Positions 37,384 through 48,410 of a stretch of DNA of 64,000 bases are shown here, in pieces. The stretch is from NCBI RefSeq assembly GCF_000179575.2, contig NC_015636.1, positions 907,495 to 971,494 of the forward strand, written 5' to 3'. The notes beneath the pieces were generated by a model. The model was not told the origin of the DNA. It saw nothing but the letters and a program-made list of their open reading frames with translations, and searched no databases. Every line of letters starts with the position of its first letter. Within the stretch, counting starts at the first letter, position 1. Made by a program: the position numbers and the translations under genes. Source of the DNA: Methanothermococcus okinawensis IH1. GTDB lineage: Archaea > AGJL01 > Methanococci > Methanococcales > Methanococcaceae.

Positions 37384-38610
37384 TTAACCATACATAACAT
37401 GTAATGTTGGCCTGTCTGTTTTATTATCTCTCTTTTTAGCCCATACTTTTTCAATAGCAGCTAAAAAGTCATCCATTGTTACATATTCCCTTCCGTCCCT
37501 TATGGCAAACATACCTGCTTCTGTGCATATAGCTTTTAAATCTGCACCAACACAGCCTTCTGTCATTTTTGCTATCTTTTTTAAATCCACATGCTTTAAA
37601 TTCATGTTTTTTGTATGGATTTTTAATATCTCCAATCTTCCCTCTTCGCTTGGTGCAGGAACCTCGATGATTCTATCGAATCTACCTGGTCTCAATATAG
37701 CCGGGTCTAATATATCAGGTCTGTTTGTGGCAGCTATAATCTTTACATCTCCTTTTGATTCAAACCCATCCATTTCAGCAAGCAACTGCATGAGTGTCCT
37801 CTGAACTTCCCTATCTCCACCAGTTAATGATTCAGTTCTTCTGCTTGCCACGGCATCAATTTCATCAATAAATATAATACAAGGTGCCTTTTCCTTAGCC
37901 AATTTAAATACATCCTTTACAAGTTTTGCCCCTTCCCCTATGAATTTTTTGACGAGCTCTGAACCAACAATTTTTATAAAGGATGCATTAGTTTCATGTG
38001 CAACTGCCTTTGCAAGAAGTGTTTTACCTGTTCCTGGGGGTCCATACAATAAAACCCCTTTCGGTGGTTCAATGCCTACTTTTTCGAACAATTCAGGGTG
38101 TGTTAATGGGAGCTCTACAACTTCCTTAACTTCTTTTATTTGTTCCTCCAATCCCCCAATATCACTAAATGATATATTTGGTCTTTCATCAACTTCCATA
38201 GCCATTGCTCTATAATCTTTTTCCTTAGGCAAAATATCCACAATAGCCAGAGTTTGCTGATTTAAACATACCCTAGCACCTGGAACAATCTCATCTTTAT
38301 TTACAAAGTTTGAGATAGTTACCAAAAAACTAGGTCCAGTAGAGCTCTTTACAACTACTTTTCTGTCCTCTACTCTGTCAATTACCGTTCCAAGTATTAA
38401 CGGTGGAATTCTAAGTTTATCCAATTCTCTTTTGAGAATTTCATTTTCTTTTTTTAACTGTGCATTTTCCCTATTTAAGTCTCTATTTTCTAATTCCATC
38501 CTCAATACTTTACTTTCTAACTCTGCAACATAGGTTTTTTCCTTAAATTCTTCGATATTTACTTTATTTTTCTCTTCAACATCGTCGTTCTCATAGCTTG
38601 GAAATACCAT
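37384..38610 (-). CDS. pan: Proteasome-activating nucleotidase
   Basis: A 408-residue AAA ATPase that unfolds substrates and opens the 20S proteasome gate. An N-terminal coiled coil (about 25-70) is followed by an OB domain (about 72-130), then the AAA core with Walker A GPPGTGKT, Walker [10 protein letters not shown] and the second region of homology [20 protein letters not shown]. The C-terminal VMYG fits the hydrophobic-Tyr-X docking motif. A GGAGGT ribosome site precedes the ATG at 38610. The proteasome subunits are not in this window. Confidence 0.95.
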   Translation of the reverse strand: MVFPSYENDDVEEKNKVNIEEFKEKTYVAELESKVLRMELENRDLNRENAQLKKENEILKRELDKLRIPPLILGTVIDRVEDRKVVVKSSTGPSFLVTISNFVNKDEIVPGARVCLNQQTLAIVDILPKEKDYRAMAMEVDERPNISFSDIGGLEEQIKEVKEVVELPLTHPELFEKVGIEPPKGVLLYGPPGTGKTLLAKAVAHETNASFIKIVGSELVKKFIGEGAKLVKDVFKLAKEKAPCIIFIDEIDAVASRRTESLTGGDREVQRTLMQLLAEMDGFESKGDVKIIAATNRPDILDPAILRPGRFDRIIEVPAPSEEGRLEILKIHTKNMNLKHVDLKKIAKMTEGCVGADLKAICTEAGMFAIRDGREYVTMDDFLAAIEKVWAKKRDNKTDRPTLHVMYG

Positions 38611-38972
38611 AAATATACCTCCATGTAAATTAATCGTAATGTAATAATTTAAATTAATGATGATAGATAAATTATAATTATAGTTATTAATAAATCAATA
38701 AAGATATATATATGTAATGGTAAAGTTCATGGAATGTTTTTATTTTAGTTTTATTATTTTTTTAAGTTTTATCTTTATGATTATCCTATTTTAATAAATT
38801 GATAAAAAAATTGATAAATAAGTATTTATAATTAAATATCTATAACATTTAACTTATATAATTATTATTACCACATTATATTAATTATTATAATTTTTTA
38901 TTTTATTTATTACAATATTTCTATATATCCTATATTATTATTTTATTTTATCATATTTATTAGGTGAATATT
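38611..38972. other. 362-bp AT-rich divergent promoter region
   Basis: Lies between the divergent pan and MBF1 genes. It is nearly all A and T, with several TATA-like words, and the GGTGA ribosome site of MBF1 at 38963. No open frame or structured RNA is convincing. Confidence 0.5.
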
Positions 38973-39452
38973 ATGCAGTGTGAATTATGTGGAAAAGAAG
39001 TTAATAAACTTATAACGGTAAGAATAGAAGGCGTAGAAATGCAAGTATGCGAAGAATGTGCTAAATTTGGCGTATCCCCAAAGAGTTATTCAAGAAAACC
39101 CAAGAGAGTTCTTGGAAGGGGAGCTCCCCAAAAAAAGATTATCAAAAAACCCAGAAGAGATTTATTTGATAATTTAAAAGAATTAGTGGAAGATTATGGA
39201 ACTATTATAAAAGAAGCTAGGATGAAAAAAGGAATGGATTTAAAGGAGCTCGCAAAAAGGGTAGGTATTAAAGAATCAACACTACACAAAATTGAAAGAA
39301 ATGAGCTAGAACCCGAAGAAAAGTATGTAAAAAGATTAGAAAAAGAGTTAAATATATCATTATATGAAGAGGGTGACGAGGAATATAAGGATAATACTTC
39401 AAGAGATGAATTTACCTTAGGAGATTTCATAAAAGTTAAAAGAAGGAAGTAA
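38973..39452 (+). CDS. Multiprotein bridging factor 1-like regulator
   Basis: A 159-residue archaeal MBF1-type protein. An N-terminal zinc ribbon has CELCGKEV and CEECAKFG (about 3-34), a basic linker follows ([16 protein letters not shown]), and a helix-turn-helix of the XRE/Cro type has [21 protein letters not shown] and [13 protein letters not shown] (about 72-110). Family members bind the transcription or translation machinery. I chose ATG at 38973, after TAGGTGA; an in-frame GTG at 38964 is within the ribosome site. Confidence 0.88.
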   Translation: MQCELCGKEVNKLITVRIEGVEMQVCEECAKFGVSPKSYSRKPKRVLGRGAPQKKIIKKPRRDLFDNLKELVEDYGTIIKEARMKKGMDLKELAKRVGIKESTLHKIERNELEPEEKYVKRLEKELNISLYEEGDEEYKDNTSRDEFTLGDFIKVKRRK

Positions 39453-39570
39453 TAACTATTTAATTAATTTTTATTCCCTTTATTATATTAATTATTTTTA
39501 GGTTTTTTATTTTATTATTTATTTTTTATGTTATTTTATATTTTAATATAATAATGATTAAGAAAATTTT

Positions 39571-40380
39571 TTAATTAATTTCTGTGCCTTTTACATTGCC
39601 AAGTAAAGCATTGTAAATATTCCCTTTTATATTTCCGTTAAATATTAATGTTTTGATACCTAATTTATAAGATTCCATGACTTTTAGATACATTCCACCT
39701 GTAATGTCATTTTTATCAGATGGTTTTAAATATTTTAAGACTTCTTTAATATTTTCTGAGTTGATTTTCTCAATTACATTTTTGTCTGAATCAAGGACTC
39801 CATCTACATCAGAGGCATGCAGGCTTAAATTTGGTTTTAATTTTTTTGTTAAATAAGGTAAGGCATGGTCTCCTGAAAATATTCTATAATTTCTTTCACC
39901 ATCCAATACTATATCACCATGAATTACAGGAACTAATCCTCGTTTAAGCATTCCTTCAATTACATAAGTATCAAAATGGATTTTCTCTTTGTTAAATGCT
40001 ATAAATGAAGAGGGTTGTATTGAAACTGCTGGAATATCGTAATTATGTAATTCATCGATAACTATATTGTTGAACCTTCTCATAGCTTTTTGGATATCCC
40101 AAAACCCCTTCTTCATATTGTAGAATTGATTTGAATCTTTTTTATCGTTTAGATACTTTTTAGCTACTGGATGTCCAAAAGAGCCTCCGCCATGTATGAT
40201 AATTAAACTTAATTCGCTATTATCGTTATTATTATACTCGCCATGTTCATTGTTATTGTTATATTTATCAATAGCATTTCTTATTTCCATTGAAATTCTA
40301 TCCAAATTATCCCATTTAATAGAAAAAGGAATATTTTTATTACATAAAATACTTCCACCAAGTTTAAGAATCGCAAGCAT
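39571..40380 (-). CDS. Isopentenyl phosphate kinase
   Basis: A 269-residue amino acid kinase-fold enzyme phosphorylating isopentenyl phosphate to isopentenyl diphosphate in the archaeal mevalonate pathway for ether lipids. LKLGGSIL opens the fold, IIIHGGGSFGHPVAKKY (about 59-75) carries the glycine loop and the catalytic His that marks IPK, and DVDGVLDSD and NDITGGMYLKV close the nucleotide site. A short Asn-rich stretch (about 40-55) is low complexity. GTGATAAC precedes the ATG. Confidence 0.88.
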   Translation of the reverse strand: MLAILKLGGSILCNKNIPFSIKWDNLDRISMEIRNAIDKYNNNNEHGEYNNNDNSELSLIIIHGGGSFGHPVAKKYLNDKKDSNQFYNMKKGFWDIQKAMRRFNNIVIDELHNYDIPAVSIQPSSFIAFNKEKIHFDTYVIEGMLKRGLVPVIHGDIVLDGERNYRIFSGDHALPYLTKKLKPNLSLHASDVDGVLDSDKNVIEKINSENIKEVLKYLKPSDKNDITGGMYLKVMESYKLGIKTLIFNGNIKGNIYNALLGNVKGTEIN

Positions 40381-40639
40381 GTTATCACTTTTTTATGATA
40401 ATAATTATAATTTTGATAATACTTATAATGAGATATGATAGACATGATTATTGATAATGTGTATATTATAATACGATACTAATAACATATATGTAAATAA
40501 TATATGTTAATTGTATTTTTTGGTAAAATTGTTATTTATAATGTGATGTATAATATAGTTATAGTAAAATTGCAAGTAAGACACTATATAGCAGATAGTA
40601 AAAATAATAAGATAGCAAAGTGGCAAAAATGGTGAAAAC

Positions 40640-42037
40640 ATGTTTATAAACGGAGAGTGGATTTTGAGGGATGATTTAAAAGTAGTGAATCCATATTCTC
40701 TTGAAACCATTGGATATATTACTTCACTAAGCAGAGAAGAAACAAGAGAAGCTATTAAGATAGCAGAGGAGCATAAATCAGTTATGAAGAATTTATCTCC
40801 TTCAACTAAATACGGTATTCTTATGAAAATAGCATCTGAAATACAGAAAAATAAGGAAAAAATGGCTAAAATCATCTCAATAGATGCTGGAAAACCTATA
40901 AGGCAATCTATAATTGAAGTGGATAGAACTATTGGCACATTTAAACTTGCAGCATTTTATGCAAAGGAGCTCAAGGGAGAAACAATACCATTGGAAAATG
41001 GCATCATATTAACAAAAAGGGAACCTGTGGGACTTGTCGGAGCAATTGCACCATTTAATTACCCACTAAGCACAGTAGCTCATAAAATAGCTCCAGCAAT
41101 AGCTACGGGCAATAGCTTGGTTCTTCATCCATCTGCAAAAGCTCCTATGGCGTCAATTGAATTAACAAAAATTATAGAAAAGGTTTTAAAGAATAAAAAT
41201 ATTCCATTGGGGGTATTTAACTTACTAACTGGAATGGGGGATGTTGTAGGTGATGAAATAGTAAAAAACGATAGAATAAATATGGTTTCATTTACTGGAA
41301 GTGTAGAGGTGGGGGAATCCATTACAAAAAATGCAGGATTTAAAAGGATATTGTTGGAGCTTGGAGGAAATAATCCCATGATAATTTTAAAGGATGGAGA
41401 TATAAAAAAAGCAGTTAAATCATGCGTCAAAGGAAAATTTTTAAATTCTGGGCAGGTTTGTATATCTGTTGGGCGAGTGCTTGTTGAAGAAGATGTTGCA
41501 GATGAGTTTATTAGTGAAGTTATTAATGAAACAGCAAAATTAAAGGTTGGTAATCCACTTGATAATGATACGGATATCGGAGCTCTGATAACTCCAGAAA
41601 GTGCTGAGAGGGTAGAAAATTTAATAAAGCAATCTGTTGAAGAAGGGGGAAGGATACTATATGGTGGAAAAAAAGAAAAATCTGTCATTTATCCAACAGT
41701 TATGGAGGTAAATCCAGATAACATACTATCAAAAATAGAGATTTTCGCACCAGTTTTACCCATAATTAGAGTAAAAAACATGGATGAAGCATTATATCAT
41801 GCAAATAATACAAAATATGGTCTTCAAGCTGGGGTATTTACCAACGATATAAATAAAGCATTTAAAATCGCAGATAGTCTTGAATATGGAGGGGTTCTTA
41901 TAAATAACAGCCCAACATTCAGAAGGGACAATATACCATTCGGTGGAACTAAAAGGAGTGGAATTGGTAGGGAGGGTATAAAATATGCCGTTGAAGAGAT
42001 GAGTGAGATAAAAACAATTGTTATAAACAATAGGTAA
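40640..42037 (+). CDS. cofA: Lactaldehyde dehydrogenase (F420 biosynthesis)
   Basis: A 465-residue aldehyde dehydrogenase with the catalytic Cys in NSGQVCISVGRV (about 268-279), the Glu in LLELGGNNPMI (about 238-248) and the NAD-binding FTGSVEVGE (about 216-224). It matches the methanogen CofA type (MJ1411-like), proposed to make lactate for coenzyme F420. CofC is encoded 1.7 kb downstream on the same strand, which supports the assignment. A related NADP-dependent aldehyde dehydrogenase of other function is the main alternative. GGTGA precedes the ATG. Confidence 0.82.
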   Translation: MFINGEWILRDDLKVVNPYSLETIGYITSLSREETREAIKIAEEHKSVMKNLSPSTKYGILMKIASEIQKNKEKMAKIISIDAGKPIRQSIIEVDRTIGTFKLAAFYAKELKGETIPLENGIILTKREPVGLVGAIAPFNYPLSTVAHKIAPAIATGNSLVLHPSAKAPMASIELTKIIEKVLKNKNIPLGVFNLLTGMGDVVGDEIVKNDRINMVSFTGSVEVGESITKNAGFKRILLELGGNNPMIILKDGDIKKAVKSCVKGKFLNSGQVCISVGRVLVEEDVADEFISEVINETAKLKVGNPLDNDTDIGALITPESAERVENLIKQSVEEGGRILYGGKKEKSVIYPTVMEVNPDNILSKIEIFAPVLPIIRVKNMDEALYHANNTKYGLQAGVFTNDINKAFKIADSLEYGGVLINNSPTFRRDNIPFGGTKRSGIGREGIKYAVEEMSEIKTIVINNR

Positions 42038-42124
42038 AATGTAGATGACCTAATAAGCTATAAAAAACTATAAAAAAAACCATTAAACTAATAATTTTAT
42101 AATTACATATTTTACAGGGGTATT

Positions 42125-42931
42125 ATGGAATTTGATATAATTAAATTGAAAGAAATTGATTCTACAAATAAATACTGTTATAAACTTGGAAAGAAAGGAA
42201 AAAGAAACTTAATTGTAGTTTCAGATATTCAAACAGGAGGAGTAGGAAGACTTGAAAGAAAATGGTATTCTAATTTTGGAGGACTTTATTTTTCTATGCT
42301 TTTAGATTTAGAAGAATTTAAAAAAAGATGCAGTAATAACAATATTGGTAAATTAAACTTTTTAGGTTCATTATCGGTTGTTGAAACATTAAAATGTTAT
42401 TTGAAAAATGGTAATAATACTTATAATGATATTGATAATAATATTAATGATAACAATAAGGTTAATAGTGCAAAATATAATAACAATAATAATTTAGGCA
42501 TAAAATTTCCAAATGATGTAATTGTAAGGATAAATAATAACGACAAAAAATTGTCTGGGATATTGAGTGAAGTAAATATGAATTATGGATTTTTAGTTTT
42601 GGGTGTAGGTGTAAATATCAATAATAGCATACCTAACGAAATAAAAGATATTGCCATATCATTAAAAGAATTAGGGGGAAAAGAGTTTGATAGGTTTAAT
42701 ATCCTTGATAAGTATATTTGTAATTTTGAAAATAACTATTTTTTAGATGACGATAAAATTTTAAAAAAATATAAAAGATATTCCCTAACTATTGGTAAAT
42801 ATGTTAAGATAATCACACCAAATAAAGAGATTAAAGGAAAAGTCCTTAATATAGACTATAACGGTATTTATTTAGAAAATCACAATGAAATTGAACATAT
42901 ATCTGTTGGAGACTGTATTCATTTGAGATAA
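42125..42931 (+). CDS. birA: Biotin-[acetyl-CoA-carboxylase/pyruvate carboxylase] ligase
   Basis: A 268-residue biotin protein ligase without an N-terminal DNA-binding domain. LKEIDSTNKYCYKLG and DIQTGGVGRLERKWYSNFGGLYFS (biotin and ATP loop) and IKFPNDVIV, KKLSGILSEV are conserved. An Asn-rich insertion (about 95-122) is low-complexity. The C-terminal SH3-like domain is present (GKVLNIDYNGIYLENHN). In methanococci the substrate is the biotin-carrying subunit of pyruvate carboxylase, not encoded here. The ribosome site is a moderate AGGGGT. Confidence 0.88.
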   Translation: MEFDIIKLKEIDSTNKYCYKLGKKGKRNLIVVSDIQTGGVGRLERKWYSNFGGLYFSMLLDLEEFKKRCSNNNIGKLNFLGSLSVVETLKCYLKNGNNTYNDIDNNINDNNKVNSAKYNNNNNLGIKFPNDVIVRINNNDKKLSGILSEVNMNYGFLVLGVGVNINNSIPNEIKDIAISLKELGGKEFDRFNILDKYICNFENNYFLDDDKILKKYKRYSLTIGKYVKIITPNKEIKGKVLNIDYNGIYLENHNEIEHISVGDCIHLR

Positions 42932-43031
42932 AGTAAGAAATAAAGAAATATTGGATATAATACTATAATAAAAATAAATGCTAATAAATGCCATATATAA
43001 AATTATGTGTATTTAAGTTAGGTGAGCTCCT

Positions 43032-43649
43032 ATGATTTATAAACTAAATGGTATAGGCTATGATTCAAATACCTATTTAATGGTTGGAAAAAAGAACATA
43101 TTGATAGACCCGGGAACTCCAAATACCTTTAAGCTGTTAAAGGATAAAATTAGTAATATTGCAAAGGATATAGATTATGTAATAAACACGCACTGTCATT
43201 ATGACCACACTGGAAGCGATTATCTTTATGAGGAATATTTTAATGCACCCGTGATAATTCATAATTTAGAGGTTGATGATTTAAAGAATAATACTAATAC
43301 CACAGTATCAGGTTTGTTTGGTAAAGAATTAATATCTCCAAAGGAAATAATCCCTATTAATGAAATATCTGAGGAATTAAAAAAATGGGATATTGAAATA
43401 ATAGAAACCCCGGGGCATACGAGGGGAAGTATAAGCATAATATATAAGGATAATCTTATTACAGGAGATACATTATTTGCCTACGGTGTAGGGAGATGGG
43501 ATTTTCCAACTGGAAGTTTGGTAGATTTGCGGAGCTCTATATCAAAACTTGAAAGAATAGCTTATGAAAGAAATATTGTAAATATATTGCCTGGACATGG
43601 AGAAAATGGAAATTTAAGTGCATTTTCAAACGCAAAATTGTTCTTATAG
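43032..43649 (+). CDS. Metallo-beta-lactamase-fold hydrolase
   Basis: A 205-residue glyoxalase II-like hydrolase. The metal motif THCHYDHTGS (about 54-63) is complete, with ETPGHTRGSISI (about 132-143), ITGDTLFAYGVGRWDFP and LPGHGENG supplying the remaining ligands. The substrate is unknown; thioester hydrolysis and other roles fit the fold. The GGTGA ribosome site runs directly into a GAGCTC motif just before the ATG. Confidence 0.82.
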   Translation: MIYKLNGIGYDSNTYLMVGKKNILIDPGTPNTFKLLKDKISNIAKDIDYVINTHCHYDHTGSDYLYEEYFNAPVIIHNLEVDDLKNNTNTTVSGLFGKELISPKEIIPINEISEELKKWDIEIIETPGHTRGSISIIYKDNLITGDTLFAYGVGRWDFPTGSLVDLRSSISKLERIAYERNIVNILPGHGENGNLSAFSNAKLFL

Positions 43650-43725
43650 TTAAAAAATAATAAATTAAAAAAATAAAATTAATAAAAAATGAATAAATAA
43701 ACCAATAACCATTTAAAGTGATATA

Positions 43726-44397
43726 ATGTTTTCAGTGCTAATACCAGTTTCACCTTTAAATACCGTAAAATCACGACTAAAAAACTTTTTAACACCAGAA
43801 GAAAGGGTAGAATTAATAAAAAATATGCTTTTGGATGTTTATAGTAGTGTTAAAACAATATGTGATTCTATATATGTTGTAAGCAGGGATGAGGAAATAC
43901 TAAAATTCTCAAAAGAACATGGAATGATAACCATACCTGAAAAAAAAGACATTAAGGGACTTAATGAGGCAATAGCTTATGCATTTGAACACATAAAAGA
44001 AAATGCTGTAATGATAGTTCCTGCTGATGTTCCATTGATTAAAGAGAGTGATTTAAAGGAAATAATAAATAACAATAAATTGGATAGGAGCTCCGTGGTA
44101 ATATGTCCATCGAGGGGAGGTGGAACGAACTTACTTTTTTTAAATCCAAAAGATATTATTAAAACACGATATGAGGGATTCAGTTTTTTAAAGCATATTG
44201 AGGAATGCAAAAAACATAATTTAGAGGCTATAATATATCCATCCTTTTATATTTCAATAGATATAAATACTATTGAAGATTTGGGGGAAATTTTTATTCA
44301 CGGAAAAGATACCCACACCTATAAGTATTTAAAGAGTTTGGGAATATCTGTTTTTCCAAAACATTCATCTGCTGGAAGATTTGAGATTATACGATAA
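43726..44397 (+). CDS. cofC: 2-phospho-L-lactate guanylyltransferase
   Basis: A 223-residue nucleotidyltransferase activating 2-phospholactate (or phosphoenolpyruvate) with GTP for coenzyme F420 synthesis. [19 protein letters not shown] (about 9-27) is the nucleotide-binding start, VPADVPLI (about 103-110) the metal site, and [12 protein letters not shown] (about 128-139) the substrate region. GTGATATA precedes the ATG. It is 17 bases before the next gene and close to cofA. Confidence 0.9.
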   Translation: MFSVLIPVSPLNTVKSRLKNFLTPEERVELIKNMLLDVYSSVKTICDSIYVVSRDEEILKFSKEHGMITIPEKKDIKGLNEAIAYAFEHIKENAVMIVPADVPLIKESDLKEIINNNKLDRSSVVICPSRGGGTNLLFLNPKDIIKTRYEGFSFLKHIEECKKHNLEAIIYPSFYISIDINTIEDLGEIFIHGKDTHTYKYLKSLGISVFPKHSSAGRFEIIR

Positions 44398-44414
44398 CTT
44401 GAAGAGGTGGCAAT

Positions 44415-44699
44415 ATGGTAGTTGCAGAAATAACAATAATACCATTAGGTGAAGGACCTAGTGTATCCAAATATGTTAAAAAAGCATTGGAGGTTTTTAA
44501 AAAGTATAACTTAAAAATAGAACCTTGTGCAATGGGAACAGTACTGGAAGGAGATTTAGATGAGATATTAAAAGCATTTAAAGAAGCTCATAAGGAAGTT
44601 TTAAATGACACCACAAGAGTGGTGAGCTCCTTAAAAATTGATGAAAGAAAAGATAAAGAAAATACAATAGAAAGAAAGTTAAATGCCATTAAAATTTAA
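44415..44699 (+). CDS. MTH1187/YkoF-family small protein
   Basis: 94 residues, a ferredoxin-like fold of the thiamine-binding/MTH1187 group: EITIIPLGEGPSVSKYVKKAL, then CAMGTVLEGDLDEILKAFKEAH and TRVVSSLKIDERKD. Members bind small ligands such as thiamine; the ligand here is not known. A GAGGTGG ribosome site sits between it and cofC, and the two are probably co-transcribed. Confidence 0.85.
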   Translation: MVVAEITIIPLGEGPSVSKYVKKALEVFKKYNLKIEPCAMGTVLEGDLDEILKAFKEAHKEVLNDTTRVVSSLKIDERKDKENTIERKLNAIKI

Positions 44700-44760
44700 A
44701 TTTTTTTATTTCTTTATTTTAATTTTTTATTTTAGTTATTTTTGAGCATGTAGTTTATAT
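44700..44760 (+). terminator. T-rich terminator after the cofC operon
   Basis: Several runs of four to seven T directly after the stop codon of the MTH1187-family gene, in a 60-base stretch before the wtpA promoter region. Confidence 0.4.
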
Positions 44761-44828
44761 TTTTATTTATCTACCCATAATCTATTAATCTAATTATTTA
44801 ATTAAAAAATATTAGTAATTGTATATAA

Positions 44829-45974
<1,146 letters not shown>

Positions 45975-46031
45975 TAATATACTCAATAAATTAAATATGT
46001 GTTCTTTTATTTTTATTATTTTATTTTTATT

Positions 46032-46973
46032 TTATTTTAATATCACATATTTTTTAAAAGAAATCAAAACTTTATCTCCAATGTTCAAATCATCCTTATA
46101 ATAAATAGATTTAATGGTAAAATCATCCAACAAAATAGTTAATGTTTTGTAATGTCCAAAATCATACATTCCAACAATTTCACCACGGAGCTCATCCTCA
46201 TATTTATCGTTGGAATTATATTTTTTAACAATTATATTATGGGGTTCTACTCCGTATAATCTACCATTGTATTTTATTATATTATATCCAAAGAATTTTG
46301 CAACTTTTTCATTTTTTGGATTGTTAAATATATAATTTTTATCCCCATAATCTATAATCTCCCCATTACTTATAAATACAATATTTTTCCCAAGCATCTT
46401 AGCCTCTAAAAAATCATGGGTTATATGGATTATTGGTAGGAGCTCCCCTATCTTTTTTAATTCATTGATAATATTTTCTTTATTATGTATATCAAGGGCA
46501 GAGGTAGGTTCATCTAAAAGCAGTATTTTGGGATTTAATATCAAAGCCCGAGCAATGGCTACCCTCTGTTGCTCCCCACCACTTAATGTTGTAGGATTGC
46601 GGGATAATAATTTATCGATATTTAAAAATTCAGATATCTCATTAATCCTTTTTTCACGCTCCAATTTTCCAAGTTTTTTTAATTTTAATCCATACTCTAT
46701 ATTTTTATAAACTGTCATGTGAGGAAATAATCCATAATTTTGAGGAACATATCCGAAATTCCTTTTTTCAGGAGGTATATCAGTAATATCTTCTTCATTG
46801 TAATATATCCTTCCAGAATTTGGCTTTAAAATTCCTGCAATACATTTAAGAATTATGGATTTTCCTGCACCACTTGGACCAAGTAATATGGTGTATTCAT
46901 TATTTAATTTAAGATTTATATTTTTTAATTGGAATTCCTTCCAAATTTTGCTTATATTTTTTAATTCAATCAT
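46032..46973 (-). CDS. wtpC: Tungstate ABC transporter ATPase
   Basis: About 313 residues. Walker A is GPSGAGKS (about 33-40), the Q-loop region YVPQNYGLFPHMTVY, the ABC signature LSGGEQQRVAIARAL, Walker B ILLLDEPTSALD and switch ITHDF follow in order. The last 70 residues are a small regulatory TOBE-like domain. I chose ATG at 46973; a GTG three codons upstream is possible. It is 31 bases downstream of wtpB. Confidence 0.88.
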   Translation of the reverse strand: MIELKNISKIWKEFQLKNINLKLNNEYTILLGPSGAGKSIILKCIAGILKPNSGRIYYNEEDITDIPPEKRNFGYVPQNYGLFPHMTVYKNIEYGLKLKKLGKLEREKRINEISEFLNIDKLLSRNPTTLSGGEQQRVAIARALILNPKILLLDEPTSALDIHNKENIINELKKIGELLPIIHITHDFLEAKMLGKNIVFISNGEIIDYGDKNYIFNNPKNEKVAKFFGYNIIKYNGRLYGVEPHNIIVKKYNSNDKYEDELRGEIVGMYDFGHYKTLTILLDDFTIKSIYYKDDLNIGDKVLISFKKYVILK

Positions 46974-47004
46974 GCAAACCACAATACGCCAGATTAATAG
47001 TTTT

Positions 47005-47805
47005 TTACGACTCTCTCTTATTTTTAGATTGAAATATCCTTAATGTAGCAAATAATAATATACTTATAATTATCATAATTGCAGCAATAGGTTTTGATTC
47101 ATTAAGTCCATATTCATTGAATCTATCCAATATAAGCACAGGAGCAGTTTTTGGAAAATATGCCATGATTAAAATTGCCCCAACTTCACTTATTCCCCGG
47201 GCAAATGCAAGGATACTGCCAGAAATCAGATTATTTTTTATTAAGGGTAAGGATATACTAAAAAATGTTCTTATTTGCGAAGCTCCCAAAGTTCGGGAAA
47301 CATTTTCAAGCTCCTCATCAATCATGAAAAAACCATTTTTAGCAGAATTTATCATAAATGGAATACCAACATATAACATTACAATAACTATCCCCCAAAA
47401 ATTATCTACAAGCACAACCCCATAGTTTTTTAATAATTCTCCAATAGGCGTTCCACAAATTACAGTTAATAGCATAATACCTATTACAGAGTGAGGTATT
47501 GCCATAGGCATGTCTATTATGGCTTCAATTATATTTTTACCTTTAAATTCATATCTTGAAAAAATGTAAGATAGAGGTACCCCAAATATTAAGGCCATCA
47601 GTGTTGCTGTAAAAGCTGCCTTTAAACTAACCATTATAGCGCCTATAACTTCTTTATCTCTAATGGCTGTTGAAATATCCCCGGGGTTTAATAACATGGT
47701 AATTATTGGTATAAATACGAATAAAAATATCATTGCGGATATTATTAAAAAAGATGATATAAACCAATAATTTGCCGTATTTTTATTTAATATATTTTTA
47801 AACAT
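47005..47805 (-). CDS. wtpB: Tungstate ABC transporter permease
   Basis: About 266 residues, six hydrophobic helices with the binding-protein-dependent transport EAA-type loop ENVSRTLGASQIRTFFSISLP (about 182-202). I prefer ATG at 47805, since the longer frame to 47850 adds 15 residues without a ribosome site; both lack a strong one. Position next to wtpC and facing wtpA supports assignment to tungstate or molybdate uptake. Confidence 0.85.
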   Translation of the reverse strand: MFKNILNKNTANYWFISSFLIISAMIFLFVFIPIITMLLNPGDISTAIRDKEVIGAIMVSLKAAFTATLMALIFGVPLSYIFSRYEFKGKNIIEAIIDMPMAIPHSVIGIMLLTVICGTPIGELLKNYGVVLVDNFWGIVIVMLYVGIPFMINSAKNGFFMIDEELENVSRTLGASQIRTFFSISLPLIKNNLISGSILAFARGISEVGAILIMAYFPKTAPVLILDRFNEYGLNESKPIAAIMIIISILLFATLRIFQSKNKRES

Positions 47806-48140
47806 GTTATCAATATATAAAATATTATGAATATAACTTTTTATAGGCATAAATACAAATTATGTTTATTTTATGTAATATATTACTATATAAATATTAT
47901 GTTAATTACAATAGATTAATACGAATATAACATGCAGGAATAAAAATAGAATAATGAAAATTTAAAATATAATTTATATTATCTTTTTTGATTTTAATTT
48001 TTAATGTTTTTTAAGTTTTCTTAATTTATATTTTATTTAATTTTAATAATTTTATGAAATAAGATTTAATGGTAAAATTTATATAATTAAAAATATATTT
48101 AAAATATATAAAGTAATTTTAAGTAATTTAAGGTGATAAT
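47806..48140. other. 335-bp AT-rich divergent promoter region
   Basis: Between wtpB and the first dockerin-bearing gene. TATA-like words occur near 48078-48110 (ATTTATATAATT and AAAATATATAAAG). The AGGTGAT ribosome site of the plus-strand gene is at 48131. No gene or clear RNA structure is seen. Confidence 0.5.
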
Positions 48141-48410
48141 ATGAAAAAAATCTTTATATTTCCTATTTTGGCATTATTATCACTTGTTCCATCAGTAATG
48201 GGAGCAGAAATAGGCGATATAAATAATGATGGTTCCGTAGATATTGCAGATGTTGTATATCTATTTAAACATAGAAATGTTCCATTGGATGATGGAGATT
48301 TAAACTGTGATAATTCCGTAGATATTGCAGATGTTGTATATCTATTCAAAAACTACGATAAATTTAGAGAACCGGTTATATTTGCTAAAAACCTAAAATT
48401 AGAACCTCAC
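48133..48410 (+). repeat. 278-bp perfect repeat: signal peptide plus dockerin cassette, copy 1
   Basis: Bases 48133-48410 are identical to 49483-49760 by eye. The block covers part of the ribosome site and codons 1-90 of both tandem genes. It ends at a TGG/AGG difference, after which the genes diverge. Confidence 0.9.

Noticed and set aside
38650-38700. C/D box guide RNA suggested by ATGATGA near 38656
   Set aside because: No matching CTGA D box or internal C'/D' pair at suitable spacing.
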